A DNA stretch of 64,000 bases from assembly GCA_963797565.1 (NCBI GenBank), contig CAWCPM010000020.1:1-64000 (forward strand), written 5' to 3'. The position numbers and the translations under genes are program-made. This document shows, in pieces, positions 26,059 through 36,525 of the stretch (positions are counted from its first letter, which is position 1; each line of letters begins with the position of its first letter). The DNA comes from JAICYJ01 sp963797565. Its GTDB lineage: Bacteria; Actinomycetota; Thermoleophilia; Gaiellales; JAICJC01. Below the pieces are notes generated by a model. That model was not told where the DNA came from and ran no database searches. It saw only the letters and a list, made by a program, of their open reading frames with translations.

Positions 26059-26448
26059 CTACTCCGGCTGCTTGGACACGATCTCGACGAGGTTTCCGTC
26101 GGGGTCGCGGAGCAACGCGCTGCGGTTGTTGTTGCCGGTGCTGTGCGGCGGCTGGACGACGGGGGTGCCTGCGGCGCTGAGATCCGGGAAGGCCCGGTCG
26201 ACGTCGTCGGACCACACGACCAGGACCATCGCGGGGCTGCCCGGCGACGCGTCGACTCCATGGACCCGCTTTGCCGCCTCCACCGTTCCCAGACCGACGG
26301 AGAATCCGTTCAGGGTCAGCTCGACGTGCTCGGGAGTGCCGCTGGTCGGCGTCCGGAACGTCTCCTCGAACCCGAGCAGGTCCCGGTAGAACAGGATGCC
26401 CGCCTCGATGTCGCGCGTGTACAGATTCACGAACCCGTTGACGAACAC
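26059..26448 (-). CDS. VOC family (glyoxalase-like) protein
   Basis: A 129-residue vicinal-oxygen-chelate protein. It starts FVNGFVNLYTRDIEAGILFY, has the central VELTLNGFSVGLG, and ends in RDPDGNLVEIVSKQPE, whose glutamate is a usual metal ligand. The paired beta-alpha-beta-beta-beta modules are recognisable. Substrate unknown. GTG start 6 nt after a TAGGCT -10. Confidence 0.8.
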   Translation of the reverse strand: MFVNGFVNLYTRDIEAGILFYRDLLGFEETFRTPTSGTPEHVELTLNGFSVGLGTVEAAKRVHGVDASPGSPAMVLVVWSDDVDRAFPDLSAAGTPVVQPPHSTGNNNRSALLRDPDGNLVEIVSKQPE

Positions 26449-26454
26449 CTTGGC

Positions 26455-26460
26455 AGCCTA
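26455..26460 (-). promoter_or_regulatory. -10 element TAGGCT of the VOC gene, leaderless spacing
   Basis: TAGGCT-GCCAAG-GTG. No ribosome site is present. Confidence 0.5.
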
Positions 26461-26527
26461 GGCCGATCGGTACCGTGCTGCAGTGACCGGGGCACGCCTT
26501 CGCGGATGCGCCGGCACCTGATGCGCG

Positions 26528-27139
26528 CTACTCGGGATCGAGGTCGAGCACCTGCGTGATGGCGACCTCGTCGAATCCGCGGCGGACCAGCAGCGCGGCC
26601 GCGCGCCGGGCCGTGGCTGCGTCGTAGGGCGGCTGCCCGAACTCGGCGACCACCAGGTCGTGGGCGATCTGCTGGTCGGCCTGCTCGTGGCCGGCCAGGG
26701 CCCGTGACCGGGCCGACTCGGAGACGCCCATCCGATCCATGTCGTGCCGTGCCCGCAGGCTGCCGTGTCCGCGCTTCTGCAGGCCCGCGGACAGCTCCCG
26801 GGCGAACTGCTCGTCGTCGAGCAGCCCGGCCCGCGTCAACCGGTCCAGCAGTAGCTCCCCGCGCTCCGGCTCGACGCCCCAGGCGTCCAGCCGGTCGGTA
26901 AGCTCGTGCCGCGACCGGGCTCGTGTCCCCAGCAGCCGCAGCAGCCGCTGCTCGGCCCGGTCGAGCGTGTGCGCCTGTCGCAGCGCCTCGAGCTTGGACA
27001 GGTCGAGCTCATCGCCGGCGGCGAGTCCCAGCTCGGCCACCCTCGCCGAGGAGATCTGGTAGCGCTCGCCCGATGCGAGCGTCACGGACACCAGCGACCC
27101 GGGTGAGCGGGTCGCTGAGATCGAGCGTACGGTGTCCAC
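26528..27139 (-). CDS. recX: RecA regulatory protein RecX
   Basis: A 203-residue RecX homologue, a modulator that inhibits RecA filament extension. Helical tandem repeats typical of the family: LRLLGTRARSRHELTDRLDA, LLDDEQFARELSAGLQKRG and AAALLVRRGFDEVAITQVL. A small N-terminal beta domain precedes them. It lies 17 bp downstream of recA on the same strand, the classic arrangement, and shares its SOS-regulated promoter. GTG start. Confidence 0.9.
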   Translation of the reverse strand: MDTVRSISATRSPGSLVSVTLASGERYQISSARVAELGLAAGDELDLSKLEALRQAHTLDRAEQRLLRLLGTRARSRHELTDRLDAWGVEPERGELLLDRLTRAGLLDDEQFARELSAGLQKRGHGSLRARHDMDRMGVSESARSRALAGHEQADQQIAHDLVVAEFGQPPYDAATARRAAALLVRRGFDEVAITQVLDLDPE

Positions 27140-27156
27140 GGCAGCCTGGCCCAGTG

Positions 27157-28281
27157 TCAGCCTTCAGCACCGGCCATCTGTGCCTTGCCGTTCAGGGGCT
27201 GTTCGTCGTCCTCGGACGCCTCGTCGGAGGCGTCGTCGGCTGCGCCGCGCGCCGGGATCACGGTCGGTGCGTCGGCGGTCGCCACCCGGCGCGGCACCAC
27301 CACATCGGGCACCTGCTCCTGGATCAGGTCGAGGATCTTGGCGGTGACGTCCGGATGTTCCACGAGGAATGCCTTGACGTTGGTGCGCCCCTGCCCGAGC
27401 CGCTCGTCACCGAACGAGAAGTATGAGCCGGACTTGGTCACGATCTTGTACTCCAGCGCGACGTCCAGCACCGTTCCCTCCCAGGAGATGCCCTCGCCGT
27501 AGGCGATGTCGAACTCGGCCTGCTTGAACGGAGGAGCCACCTTGTTCTTGACGATCTTGACCCGCACGCGGTTGCCGACCGCCTCCGTTCCCTCCTTGAG
27601 CGTCTCGATGCGGCGGATGTCCAGGCGCACCGAGGAGTAGAACTTGAGTGCGCGGCCGCCCGGTGTGGTCTCCGGTGAACCGAACATGACGCCGATCTTC
27701 TCACGCAGCTGGTTGGTAAAGATGCAGATCGTGCCGGTGCGGTTGAGGGTGCCGGCGATCTTGCGCAGCGCCTGGCTCATCAACCGCGCCTGCAGGCCGA
27801 CGTGGGAGTCCCCCATCTCGCCCTCGATCTCGGCCCGCGGCACCAGCGCCGCCACCGAGTCGATCACGAGCACGTCCAGCGCACCGCTGCGGATCAGCAT
27901 CTCCGAGATCTCGAGCGCCTGCTCACCGTTGTCGGGCTGCGACAGCAGCAGCTCGTCCACGTTCACGCCGATCCGCCGCGCGTAGGTCGGGTCCATGGAG
28001 TGCTCGGCGTCGATGAATGCGGCCAGGCCGCCCTTGCGCTGGGCCTCCGCGATCACGTGGTAGCAGAGCGTCGTCTTGCCGGAGGACTCCGGGCCGAACA
28101 CCTCCACCACGCGCCCGCGTGGGAGCCCGCCGATGCCCAGGCCGAGGTCGAGCGAGAGCGCCCCGGTCGAGACCGAGTCGATGTCGACGTGCGACGCCTC
28201 TCCCATCTTCATGATCGCGCCCTTGCCGAACTGGCGCTCGATCTGGCTGACTGCGGCGTCCAGTGCCTGGTCTCGTTCCAT
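27157..28281 (-). CDS. recA: Recombinase RecA
   Basis: RecA (374 residues): ATP-dependent strand exchange and SOS coprotease. Walker A GPESSGKTT, Walker B VLVIDSVAALVP, L1/L2 loops around MGDSHVGLQARLMSQALRK and FTNQLREKIGVMFG. The C-terminal tail is acidic. ATG 28281 is preferred over GTG 28290, because AGGAGG sits 9 nt before the ATG but abuts the GTG. A consensus SOS box overlaps the predicted start of transcription. Confidence 0.97.
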   Translation of the reverse strand: MERDQALDAAVSQIERQFGKGAIMKMGEASHVDIDSVSTGALSLDLGLGIGGLPRGRVVEVFGPESSGKTTLCYHVIAEAQRKGGLAAFIDAEHSMDPTYARRIGVNVDELLLSQPDNGEQALEISEMLIRSGALDVLVIDSVAALVPRAEIEGEMGDSHVGLQARLMSQALRKIAGTLNRTGTICIFTNQLREKIGVMFGSPETTPGGRALKFYSSVRLDIRRIETLKEGTEAVGNRVRVKIVKNKVAPPFKQAEFDIAYGEGISWEGTVLDVALEYKIVTKSGSYFSFGDERLGQGRTNVKAFLVEHPDVTAKILDLIQEQVPDVVVPRRVATADAPTVIPARGAADDASDEASEDDEQPLNGKAQMAGAEG

Positions 28282-28332
28282 GTCCTCCACCCTCCTGCGG
28301 CGTTTCTGCCTACGTTGTAGCGTGATCGATAG

Positions 28333-28383
28333 CGAACGGGTGTTCGTGTCGGAATACTAGCCCTGGTATCGGACGCACCTCAA
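28333..28383 (-). promoter_or_regulatory. recA promoter with LexA (SOS) box
   Basis: On the minus strand: -35 TTGAGG (28378-28383), 18-bp spacer, -10 TAGTAT (28354-28359). The perfect box CGAAC-N4-GTTCG (28333-28346) spans about +1 to +14. It matches the Gram-positive/actinobacterial LexA consensus, so LexA repression of recA-recX is expected. Confidence 0.85.
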
Positions 28384-28394
28384 GGCCACTGTGG

Positions 28395-29655
<1,261 letters not shown>

Positions 29656-29659
<4 letters not shown>

Positions 29660-30453
29660 GCCTTGGCGATGCCCTGTTTGGTGATCTTGAAGCTGGAGAT
29701 GCCGTGCGGCAGCGTCTGCGGATGTCCGGCTACCGTGATGGTGACGTTCCCGGGCGCCCCCAGCGAGACGACGACGGTGCCCTTGGCCTGGATCACGGCC
29801 TGCTCGCCCTGCTGCAGCAGGTACTCGGAGAGATCGGTGTGGTGGATCGTCTTCGCCGCGGGGCCGGCGGCCGATCCCAGGTGCGCCGACAGGTAGGAGT
29901 CGCCGGTCGCGGCGGTGATGGTGATCTTGTACGTCTTGGCCGCAGCCTGCTTGTGCTTCGTGGACTTCGTGGTCGTGCCCTGCGACGAGCCGCCGGATGA
30001 CGTGGACGAGTTCTGCGTCGTCCTGGGGTTGTGCGTCGTCGTCGACGGCGTCGGCAGCGGAGCGTTCGGGGTGCCGCCCGACCCGGCGCCCAGGAACACC
30101 AGCGACGCGATCGCCACGATCGCCGCCAGCGCGATCAGGACGATGCTGGTCTCGCGGCGGTGGCGCGACGGCGTGCGGCGCGACGGCGGGTAGATCGGGC
30201 GGTCGTCGTCGCTGCGCGGGTCGTGGTAGCGCGAGTTGAACTCGTCGATGAAGAGGTGCCCGTCCAGCCCCAGGTAGTCGGCGTAGGCGCGCAGGAAGCC
30301 CTTGCTGTAGGTGGCTCCGGGCAGCACGCCGAAGTCCTCGTCCTCGAGGGCGCGGATGTAGCGGGCCCGGATCTTGGTGCCCTCCTCGACCTGCGAGTAG
30401 GACAGTCCTCGGCGCTCTCGGGCCTCGCGGAGTGCTGATCCAATTTCAAACAT
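29656..30453 (-). CDS. rodZ: RodZ-like cytoskeletal/HTH membrane protein
   Basis: A 265-residue RodZ-type protein: cytoplasmic helix-turn-helix (LREARERRGLSYSQVEEGTK, GVLPGATYSKGFLRAYADYL), a basic juxtamembrane stretch, one membrane helix (VLIALAAIVAIASLVFLGAG), a Ser/Thr-rich linker and a C-terminal DUF4115-type beta domain. RodZ links MreB and elongasome components in rods. In cocci and MreB-less cells its role is less clear. It sits between the DUF4269-like gene and cinA. Confidence 0.85.
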
Positions 30454-30493
30454 GGCTGGGTACGCCGGTGACGGCGAAGGGGCAGTCTACGAC

Positions 30494-31354
30494 TTATGCG
30501 CGAGGGAAGTAGCGATCTCGCAACAGGCCCGTGACACCGGCCCCGCTTCCGACCAGCAGGGCGACGAAGGTGTAGCTCGCGAACTCGTAGCTGCAGCCGT
30601 CGCTGCCGCAGCTCTCGCTGCCGACCAGGAAGCTGGATCCGATCACGGCGCCGAATACGAGCAGCGGCGTCAGGGCGGCGATCAGGCCCATGCGCGCGCC
30701 GAACACCGCGCCCAGCACGATCGCCTGCACCATCAGCATCAGCCCGGTGAAGTCCTGGGAGTGGCCGGAGGCCGTGGCCAGGATGATCAGGAACTCCGAC
30801 AGGAAACCCACCAGCAGCGGGATCAGGTACTCGCGGACCGACGGTCCCGGGGTGCGCACGCCCAGCACCCGGCGGGCGACGGCCGCGTTCGCGGTGGCCA
30901 GCGCCTCCAGCGCCGAGCGGGTGAGGCCGGTCTGTTGCATGGCGGCCTCCAGCCAGTCCTCGCCGCCCGCCACGCGCGCCGCCAGCCGGTCACGGCTGAC
31001 ATCTCCCTCCATCTCCAGCACCCGTGCGATGCCGATCGTGGCGGCCCCGAGCTTGCGGTGCTCGTGATCGCTCTGGGCGGCCACCTCGAGCGGCAGCCCG
31101 TCCAGGTCGAACTCGGCGAAGACCGCGTCCTCCAGCGACAGCGTGCCCGGATACATCGCGAACCCGTCGCCGCCGTACGTGCGCTCCAGCGTCCGTGCGA
31201 AGGCCGGCAGGTCGGTGGCGCGACAGACGATCTCGATCCGCGAGCCGGGCGGCGCCATGCCCAGCGGGTAGGCGCCGACCAGCACCGGTGCATACGGTGC
31301 CAGCGTGTCCAGCAGCCCGCTGGCCTGGAGCCGCGCGTACCAGTCGTCGGTCAC
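30494..31354 (-). CDS. DUF4269-like domain fused to a membrane domain
   Basis: A 286-residue protein of unusual make-up. Residues ~1-150 resemble DUF4269 (a nucleotidyltransferase-like family): APVLVGAYPLGMAPPGSRIEIVC, in which the expected GSDLD catalytic motif reads GSRIE, so it is probably inactive. Later FDLDGLPLEVAAQSDHEHRK also fits. Residues ~180-285 form about four membrane helices, with a cysteine pair in a short loop (ESCGSDGCSY). It occupies the place where pgsA is often found between ftsK and cinA. GTG start with a leaderless-type -10. Confidence 0.5.
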   Translation of the reverse strand: MTDDWYARLQASGLLDTLAPYAPVLVGAYPLGMAPPGSRIEIVCRATDLPAFARTLERTYGGDGFAMYPGTLSLEDAVFAEFDLDGLPLEVAAQSDHEHRKLGAATIGIARVLEMEGDVSRDRLAARVAGGEDWLEAAMQQTGLTRSALEALATANAAVARRVLGVRTPGPSVREYLIPLLVGFLSEFLIILATASGHSQDFTGLMLMVQAIVLGAVFGARMGLIAALTPLLVFGAVIGSSFLVGSESCGSDGCSYEFASYTFVALLVGSGAGVTGLLRDRYFPRA

Positions 31355-31360
31355 GCGCGG

Positions 31361-31366
31361 AGCCTA
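31361..31366 (-). promoter_or_regulatory. -10 element TAGGCT of the DUF4269-like gene
   Basis: TAGGCT-CCGCGC-GTG 31354, the same hexamer and spacing as the VOC gene. It lies in the 30-bp gap after ftsK. Confidence 0.5.
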
Positions 31367-31384
31367 GCACCCCGGACGGTGAAG

Positions 31385-33749
31385 CTAGAAGGTGAAGTCC
31401 TCGACCGGCTCGTCGATCGGCTGGGGCTGATCCTCGCCCAGGATGCGCGCCAGATCGGTCTCGCTGATCAGGACGTTGCGGGCCTTCGAGCCCTCGTAGC
31501 CGGACACGATCCCGCGCCGCTCGAGCATGTCGATCAGTCGCCCCGCGCGGGTGTAACCGACCCGCAGCCGGCGCTGCAGCAGCGACACCGAGGCGGTCTG
31601 ATGCTGTGCCACCAGCCGGATCGCGTCGTTCAGGACGGGATCCTCGTCGGCGTCAAGCTGCTCCGGTTCGATGTCGGCGGGCAGCTCCAGCAGCTCCTCC
31701 TCGAACGTGGGCTCGCCCTGCTTGCGGCAGGCCTCGACGATGCGCCTGGTCTCGTCCTCGGAGATGTAGGCGCCCTGCACCCGCAGCATCTTGGAGGTGC
31801 CGAGCGGCTTGTAGAGCATGTCCCCCGCGCCCAGCAGCGCCTCGGCGCCGTTCACGTCCAGGATCACGCGCGAGTCGGTCTGCGAGGACACGGCGAAGGC
31901 GATCCGTGACGGCACGTTGGCCTTGATCATGCCGGTGATCACGTCAACGCGCGGGCTCTGCGTGGCAAGCACCAGGTGGATGCCGACGGCCCGCGACTTC
32001 TGCGCGAGGCGGATGATGGCGTCCTCGACGTCGGCCGGCGACACCATCATCAGATCGGCCAGCTCGTCGATCACAACCAGGATGTGCGGCACCGTGTCCT
32101 GGCCCAGCTCCAGCCGCTTGCGGTTCCACTCGGCCAGGTTGCGGGCCTTGACGGCGCCCATCAGCTCGTAGCGGCTCTCCATCTCGCGGACGATGTTCTG
32201 CAGCACCAGAGCCGCGTTCTTCATGTTGGTGACGACGGGGGTGAGCAGGTGCGGGATCGACTCGTAGTGGTTCAGCTCGACGCGCTTGGGGTCGACCAGG
32301 ATCATGCGCACCTCGTCCGGGGTGGCCCGTAGCAGGATCGAGCAGAGCACGGCGTTGATGCAGCCCGACTTGCCCGAGCCCGTGGTGCCGGCGATCAGCA
32401 GGTGCGGCATCTTGGCCAGGTCGCAGGCCACGCCGGCTCCGGAGATGTCCTTCCCCAGCCACGCTGTCAACGGGCTGGAACCGGCCGCCGGCTCGCCGAA
32501 GATGTCACCGAGGGTGACGGTGTTGTGCGAGGTGTTCGGAACCTCCACGCCAACGGCCTGCTTCCCCGGGATCGGGGCCAGGATGCGGATCTCGGTGGTG
32601 GCGAGGGCGTAGGCCAGGTCGTCGCGCAGCTGGGTCACGCGCGAGACCTTGATGCCGGGTGCGAGCTGCAGCTCATACCGCGTCACGCGGGGACCAGCCA
32701 CCATGCCCACGCAGCGGGCCTCGACGCCGAAGTTGGCGAGCGCCTCGACCAGCTTGCGCGCGACCTGCTTGTGATCTTCGCCGCCGCCCCGGGTGGCGGT
32801 GCTCTTCTTGAGGATGCTGGCCGCGGGCAGGCGATACTCGGTCTTCGGCCGCGGCGACGCGTCCAGCGCCAGCGACGGTGCCACCACCTCGGCCGTGACC
32901 GCGTCCTCTTCGGCATCGGGCTGCACCGCGGCCGGCTCGGCTCGGCTCGATCGAGGGCTCGGGGTCGGGCTGCCCGGCGTCGGGCTCGAAGTCGGGAGCA
33001 TCGCCGAACAGGTCGGCGTACTCCTGGCTGCCGTCGAGCGGGGCGCCCCGGCGCCGCTTGGGCTTGTCGGGATCGGGAACCGCGGACAGCGTCGGACGGG
33101 ACGCGGGGCGCTCGCGGTACCGCCGTGCCACCTCGCCGCTGAGGCGGGCGCCGCTCTCTGCGGCACGCGCGACCGTGCGGCCGGAGCTGCGCATCATCAC
33201 GCCGATCGAGGCACCGGTGATCAGGACGATCGCGGCTCCGATGCCCAGCACCACCAGGATCGAGACGCCGATGCCGCCGATCAGCCCCTCCAGGCCGGTG
33301 CGCAGGTATGCGCCGATCAGCCCGCCGTGGTGCTCGGGGCGCAGGGTGTTGTTCGACGCCAGTGCCAGCGTCACCGAGGCGAACAGGATGACCGCGCCCA
33401 GGCGCAGCGGCCGCAGGTGCCGGGCCTTGCTGTCGACGAAGATCAACGCGCCGGAGATCACCAGGATCGGTGGCACCAGGGCGGTGCTCCTGCCCACCAG
33501 CAGCTGCAGGAGATGGTCGATCTTGAGGCCGATCACGCCGCCGTCCCAGCCCAGGAACTCGACGCAGCCGAGGAAGATTCCGGCTGCTATCAGCCCACCG
33601 CCGATCAGGTCACGACGCTGTGAAAGCGATGTCCGACTCGACGCACGCCTCCGCTGGGGGGTCTGGGAGCGGATGGGGGACTTGCGCGTGCGCCGAGCCG
33701 GTCGTGAACCAGGAGCGCGATGGGTCCGTCGCGTAGTGGTCCTGGCCAT
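31385..33749 (-). CDS. ftsK: DNA translocase FtsK/SpoIIIE (frame broken once)
   Basis: Septal DNA pump that clears chromosomes at division. A basic N-terminus and about four membrane helices are followed by a Pro/Asp/Glu linker, an alpha domain, the beta motor with Walker A AGTTGSGKSG and Walker B VVIDELADLMM, and a C-terminal gamma winged helix (VSLLQRRLRVGYTRAGR) for recognising KOPS-like sites. The frame is lost in the linker at three tandem GGCTC units (32934-32948). A fourth unit, or one base less, would restore it. About 790 residues when joined. Confidence 0.92.
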
Positions 33750-33754
33750 TGGCG

Positions 33755-33760
33755 ATGGTA
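33755..33760 (-). promoter_or_regulatory. -10 element TACCAT of ftsK, near-leaderless
   Basis: TACCAT then 5 nt then ATG 33749. No ribosome site is seen. The 160-bp gap to RNase J holds nothing else I could identify. Confidence 0.4.
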
Positions 33761-33911
33761 TTCACCGTATCGGACGGCGTTCCTTCCGGGACTTTGAGCG
33801 CCCGTCACGGTTGGCTCGGTGTATGCCGGACCTTCCGAGGTACTCGGATGATCGCGGATCGCCGCGCGAAGGGCTGCCACTGTCGGGCAGGCTTCGCTTG
33901 AGACAGTTGGT

Positions 33912-35582
33912 TCAGACTTCCACGACGACCGGCAGCACCATCGGCCGCTTGCCCGTCATCCTGTGCACCAGCGGTGCCAGCGCGTCGTGCAGTTCCTGCT
34001 GGAGCAGGTTGACCTCCGTCATGCGGTTCGCCAGGCAGCGCTCGAGCACTTCGTCGACCGCGTCCCGGGCCCGGTCAAGCAGCTCCTGGCCCTCGCCGTC
34101 GGGCGTCTCGAACCCGCGTGCGATCACCTCCGGATCCACCACCACCTCGGCGCTTCCGGCGGCGATCGTGGCCACCACGATCAGCACGCCGTCGGTCGCC
34201 AGCCGCCTGCGGTCGCGCAGCACCTCATCGCGGACATCGCCCACCGAGTAGCCGTCCACCAGCGTCATGCCGGCCTCGATCTGCCCGGTCACGAACAGCC
34301 CTTCCGCGTCCAGTTCCAGCACGGTGCCGTTGTCGGCGATCCGCACCGCGTGCGGTTCCACCCCGGCCCGCTCGGCGATGCCCGCGTGCGCGCGCAGCAT
34401 GCGGTACTCACCGTGAATCGGCATGAAGAACCTGGGACGCACCAGCTCCAGCATCGTGCGCAGCTCGTCGGCCGAGCCGTGGCCCGACACGTGTACGTAG
34501 GCGTTGTTCTCGGTCAGCACCGTGGCGCCCATCCGGTTCAGGCGGTTCACGGTCTCCCCCACGTTCACCTCGTTGCCCGGCACCGCCTTGGACGACATCA
34601 CCACCGTGTCGGTCGGGTGCACCTGCAATGCGGGATGATCGCCGTGCGCCATCCGCGTCAGCGCGGAGCGCGGTTCGCCCTGGCTGCCCGTGCACAGCAC
34701 GACCACCTCGTGCGGAAGCACCGAGTCAAGCGCCTTGGGCTTCAGCAGCAGATCCTCGTCCACGTTGGCGTAGCCGAGGTTTCGCGAGATGTTCAGGTTC
34801 CGCACCATCGACCGGCCGATCACGCAGATCCTGCGGCCGTTGGCGTCGGCCGCGTCGATCACCTGCTGCAGGCGGTGGATCTGGGACGCGAACGACGTCA
34901 CGATCACGCGACCGGGTGCCTTCGCGATGATCTCGCGCATGCTCGGCCCGACCGTCATCTCCGACGGGGTCGTGCCCGGGTTCTCGGCGTTGGTCGAGTC
35001 CGACATCAACAGCGCCACGCCCTCGTCGCCGAGCGAGCGCAGGCGGTCGATGTCGACCGGGCGGCCGTCCACCGGCGTCATGTCCATCTTGAAGTCCCCG
35101 GTGTGCACGATCATGCCGTGCGCCGTGTGCAGCACCACTGCCACCGCGTCGGGGATCGAGTGCGTGACGCGCACCACCTCGGCCTCGAACGGCCCCACCG
35201 CCACACGCGATCCGTCCGGGACCACCTCCACCAGCTCCGTGTCGGCGCCCAGGCCGTGCTCGTCCAGCTTCGACTTGATCAGCCCCAGCGTCAGCCGGGT
35301 GCCGAACACGACCGGATGCGTGCCGGTCTCGCGCAACAGGTAGGGCAGCGCGCCCACGTGGTCCTCGTGGCCGTGGGTGAGCACGATCGCCTTCAGCCGG
35401 TCGGCGCGGTCGATCACGTAGGAGAAGTCGGGCAGCACCAGGTCGATGCCGTGCATCTCCGCCTTGGGGAAGGTGAGACCGGCGTCGATCAGGATCAGGT
35501 CGCCGCCGGACTCGAACACGGTCATGTTCTTGCCAACCTCGCCCAGCCCGCCGAGCGGGATGATCTTGACGGGTTCTCTCAT
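33912..35582 (-). CDS. rnj: Ribonuclease J
   Basis: MBL/beta-CASP ribonuclease with endo- and 5'-3' exonuclease activity in RNA decay and maturation. About 556 residues. Motifs: LTHGHEDHVGALPY, HTGDFKMD, MSDSTNAENPG, CTGSQGEP, SSKAVPGNE and the final VSGHGSADEL. It is followed by the RNase J C-terminal domain ending RPMVLPVVVEV. ATG 35582 is placed three bases after the dapA stop. A TTG two codons earlier, overlapping that stop, is an alternative. Co-transcribed with dapA, as in many Gram-positives. Confidence 0.93.
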   Translation of the reverse strand: MREPVKIIPLGGLGEVGKNMTVFESGGDLILIDAGLTFPKAEMHGIDLVLPDFSYVIDRADRLKAIVLTHGHEDHVGALPYLLRETGTHPVVFGTRLTLGLIKSKLDEHGLGADTELVEVVPDGSRVAVGPFEAEVVRVTHSIPDAVAVVLHTAHGMIVHTGDFKMDMTPVDGRPVDIDRLRSLGDEGVALLMSDSTNAENPGTTPSEMTVGPSMREIIAKAPGRVIVTSFASQIHRLQQVIDAADANGRRICVIGRSMVRNLNISRNLGYANVDEDLLLKPKALDSVLPHEVVVLCTGSQGEPRSALTRMAHGDHPALQVHPTDTVVMSSKAVPGNEVNVGETVNRLNRMGATVLTENNAYVHVSGHGSADELRTMLELVRPRFFMPIHGEYRMLRAHAGIAERAGVEPHAVRIADNGTVLELDAEGLFVTGQIEAGMTLVDGYSVGDVRDEVLRDRRRLATDGVLIVVATIAAGSAEVVVDPEVIARGFETPDGEGQELLDRARDAVDEVLERCLANRMTEVNLLQQELHDALAPLVHRMTGKRPMVLPVVVEV

Positions 35583-35584
35583 CG

Positions 35585-36484
35585 TCAACCGGCGGCGACC
35601 GGCAGGATTCCGGCCAGCTCGAGCGCGGCCTGGAGCGTCGCCGTCTGCGCCGCGTCGGCCTCGACAAGAGGCAGGCGCAGCCCTCCCACGTCGTGGCCGA
35701 GCAGGTTCAGCGCGGCCTTCAGCGGGATCGGGTTGGTGGTGATCGAGAGCACGTCGTAGAGCGGCTGCAGCTCGCGGTCGATGGCGTCGGTGCGGTCGAG
35801 GTCGCCGGCCCTTGCGGCCGTGACCATCTCCCGCATCTGGAGTCCAGCGATGTGTGATGCGACGCAGATGCCGCCGGCCCCGCCCAGCCGCAGGAACGGC
35901 GCCAGCAGGTCGTCGTTGCCCGCGTACAGCTCGAGACCGCCGTGGTCGAGGATGCTGCGTGCCTGGTCGAGGTCGGCGGTGGCCTGCTTGACGGCGACCA
36001 CGTTGTCGATCTCGCTGAGCCGTGCCAGGAGATCCGGCTCGAGGTTCAGCACGACCCGCTGCGGGATGTTGTAGACGATCACCGGGCGGCCCTCGGCGGC
36101 CTCGGCGATGGTCTCGTAGTGGGCGACGATGCCGTCCACCGGCGGCTTGTTGTAGTACGGGGTGACCACCAGGAAGCCGTCGACGCCGGCCGCCAGCGCA
36201 GACCGGGTCAGCGCCACCGAGTGGTGCGTGTCGTAGCTGCCCGTGTTCGCCACCACGCTGGTGCTGGGGCCGACCTCGGATACGACCGTCTCGAACAGCT
36301 CCAGCTTCTCGCGGTCGTTGACGGTCGGGCCCTCGCCGGTGGTGCCGCAGACGACGATGCCGTCGGAGCCGGTATCGGCCAGATGGCGCGCCATACGGCG
36401 GGCCGACTCGTGGTTGACGGTGCCGTCATCCGCAAACGGGGTGACCATCGCGGTCAGTAGCTCGCCGAGCACGGGGCGCGTCAT
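35585..36484 (-). CDS. dapA: 4-hydroxy-tetrahydrodipicolinate synthase
   Basis: First committed enzyme of lysine/diaminopimelate synthesis, condensing pyruvate and aspartate semialdehyde. 299 residues, TIM barrel. Conserved VCGTTGEGPTV, the catalytic Tyr in VTPYYNKPP, VYNIPQR with the substrate Arg, and the Schiff-base Lys in VVAVKQAT. First gene of dapA-rnj. TAGAAT -10 lies 7 nt before the ATG, and a GGAGGAG just upstream of the -10 cannot serve as a ribosome site if transcription starts at the ATG. Confidence 0.95.
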   Translation of the reverse strand: MTRPVLGELLTAMVTPFADDGTVNHESARRMARHLADTGSDGIVVCGTTGEGPTVNDREKLELFETVVSEVGPSTSVVANTGSYDTHHSVALTRSALAAGVDGFLVVTPYYNKPPVDGIVAHYETIAEAAEGRPVIVYNIPQRVVLNLEPDLLARLSEIDNVVAVKQATADLDQARSILDHGGLELYAGNDDLLAPFLRLGGAGGICVASHIAGLQMREMVTAARAGDLDRTDAIDRELQPLYDVLSITTNPIPLKAALNLLGHDVGGLRLPLVEADAAQTATLQAALELAGILPVAAG

Positions 36485-36491
36485 ACGATCG

Positions 36492-36516
36492 ATTCTACTC
36501 CTCCCCGCTCTAAACT
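36492..36516. promoter_or_regulatory. Divergent leaderless promoters of dapA and the MOSC gene
   Basis: Within a 41-bp gap, the minus strand has TAGAAT (36492-36497) 7 nt before the dapA ATG. The plus strand has TAAACT (36511-36516) 9 nt before the MOSC ATG at 36526. Neither gene has a usable ribosome site. Confidence 0.55.
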
Positions 36517-36525
36517 CCTGCCGTT

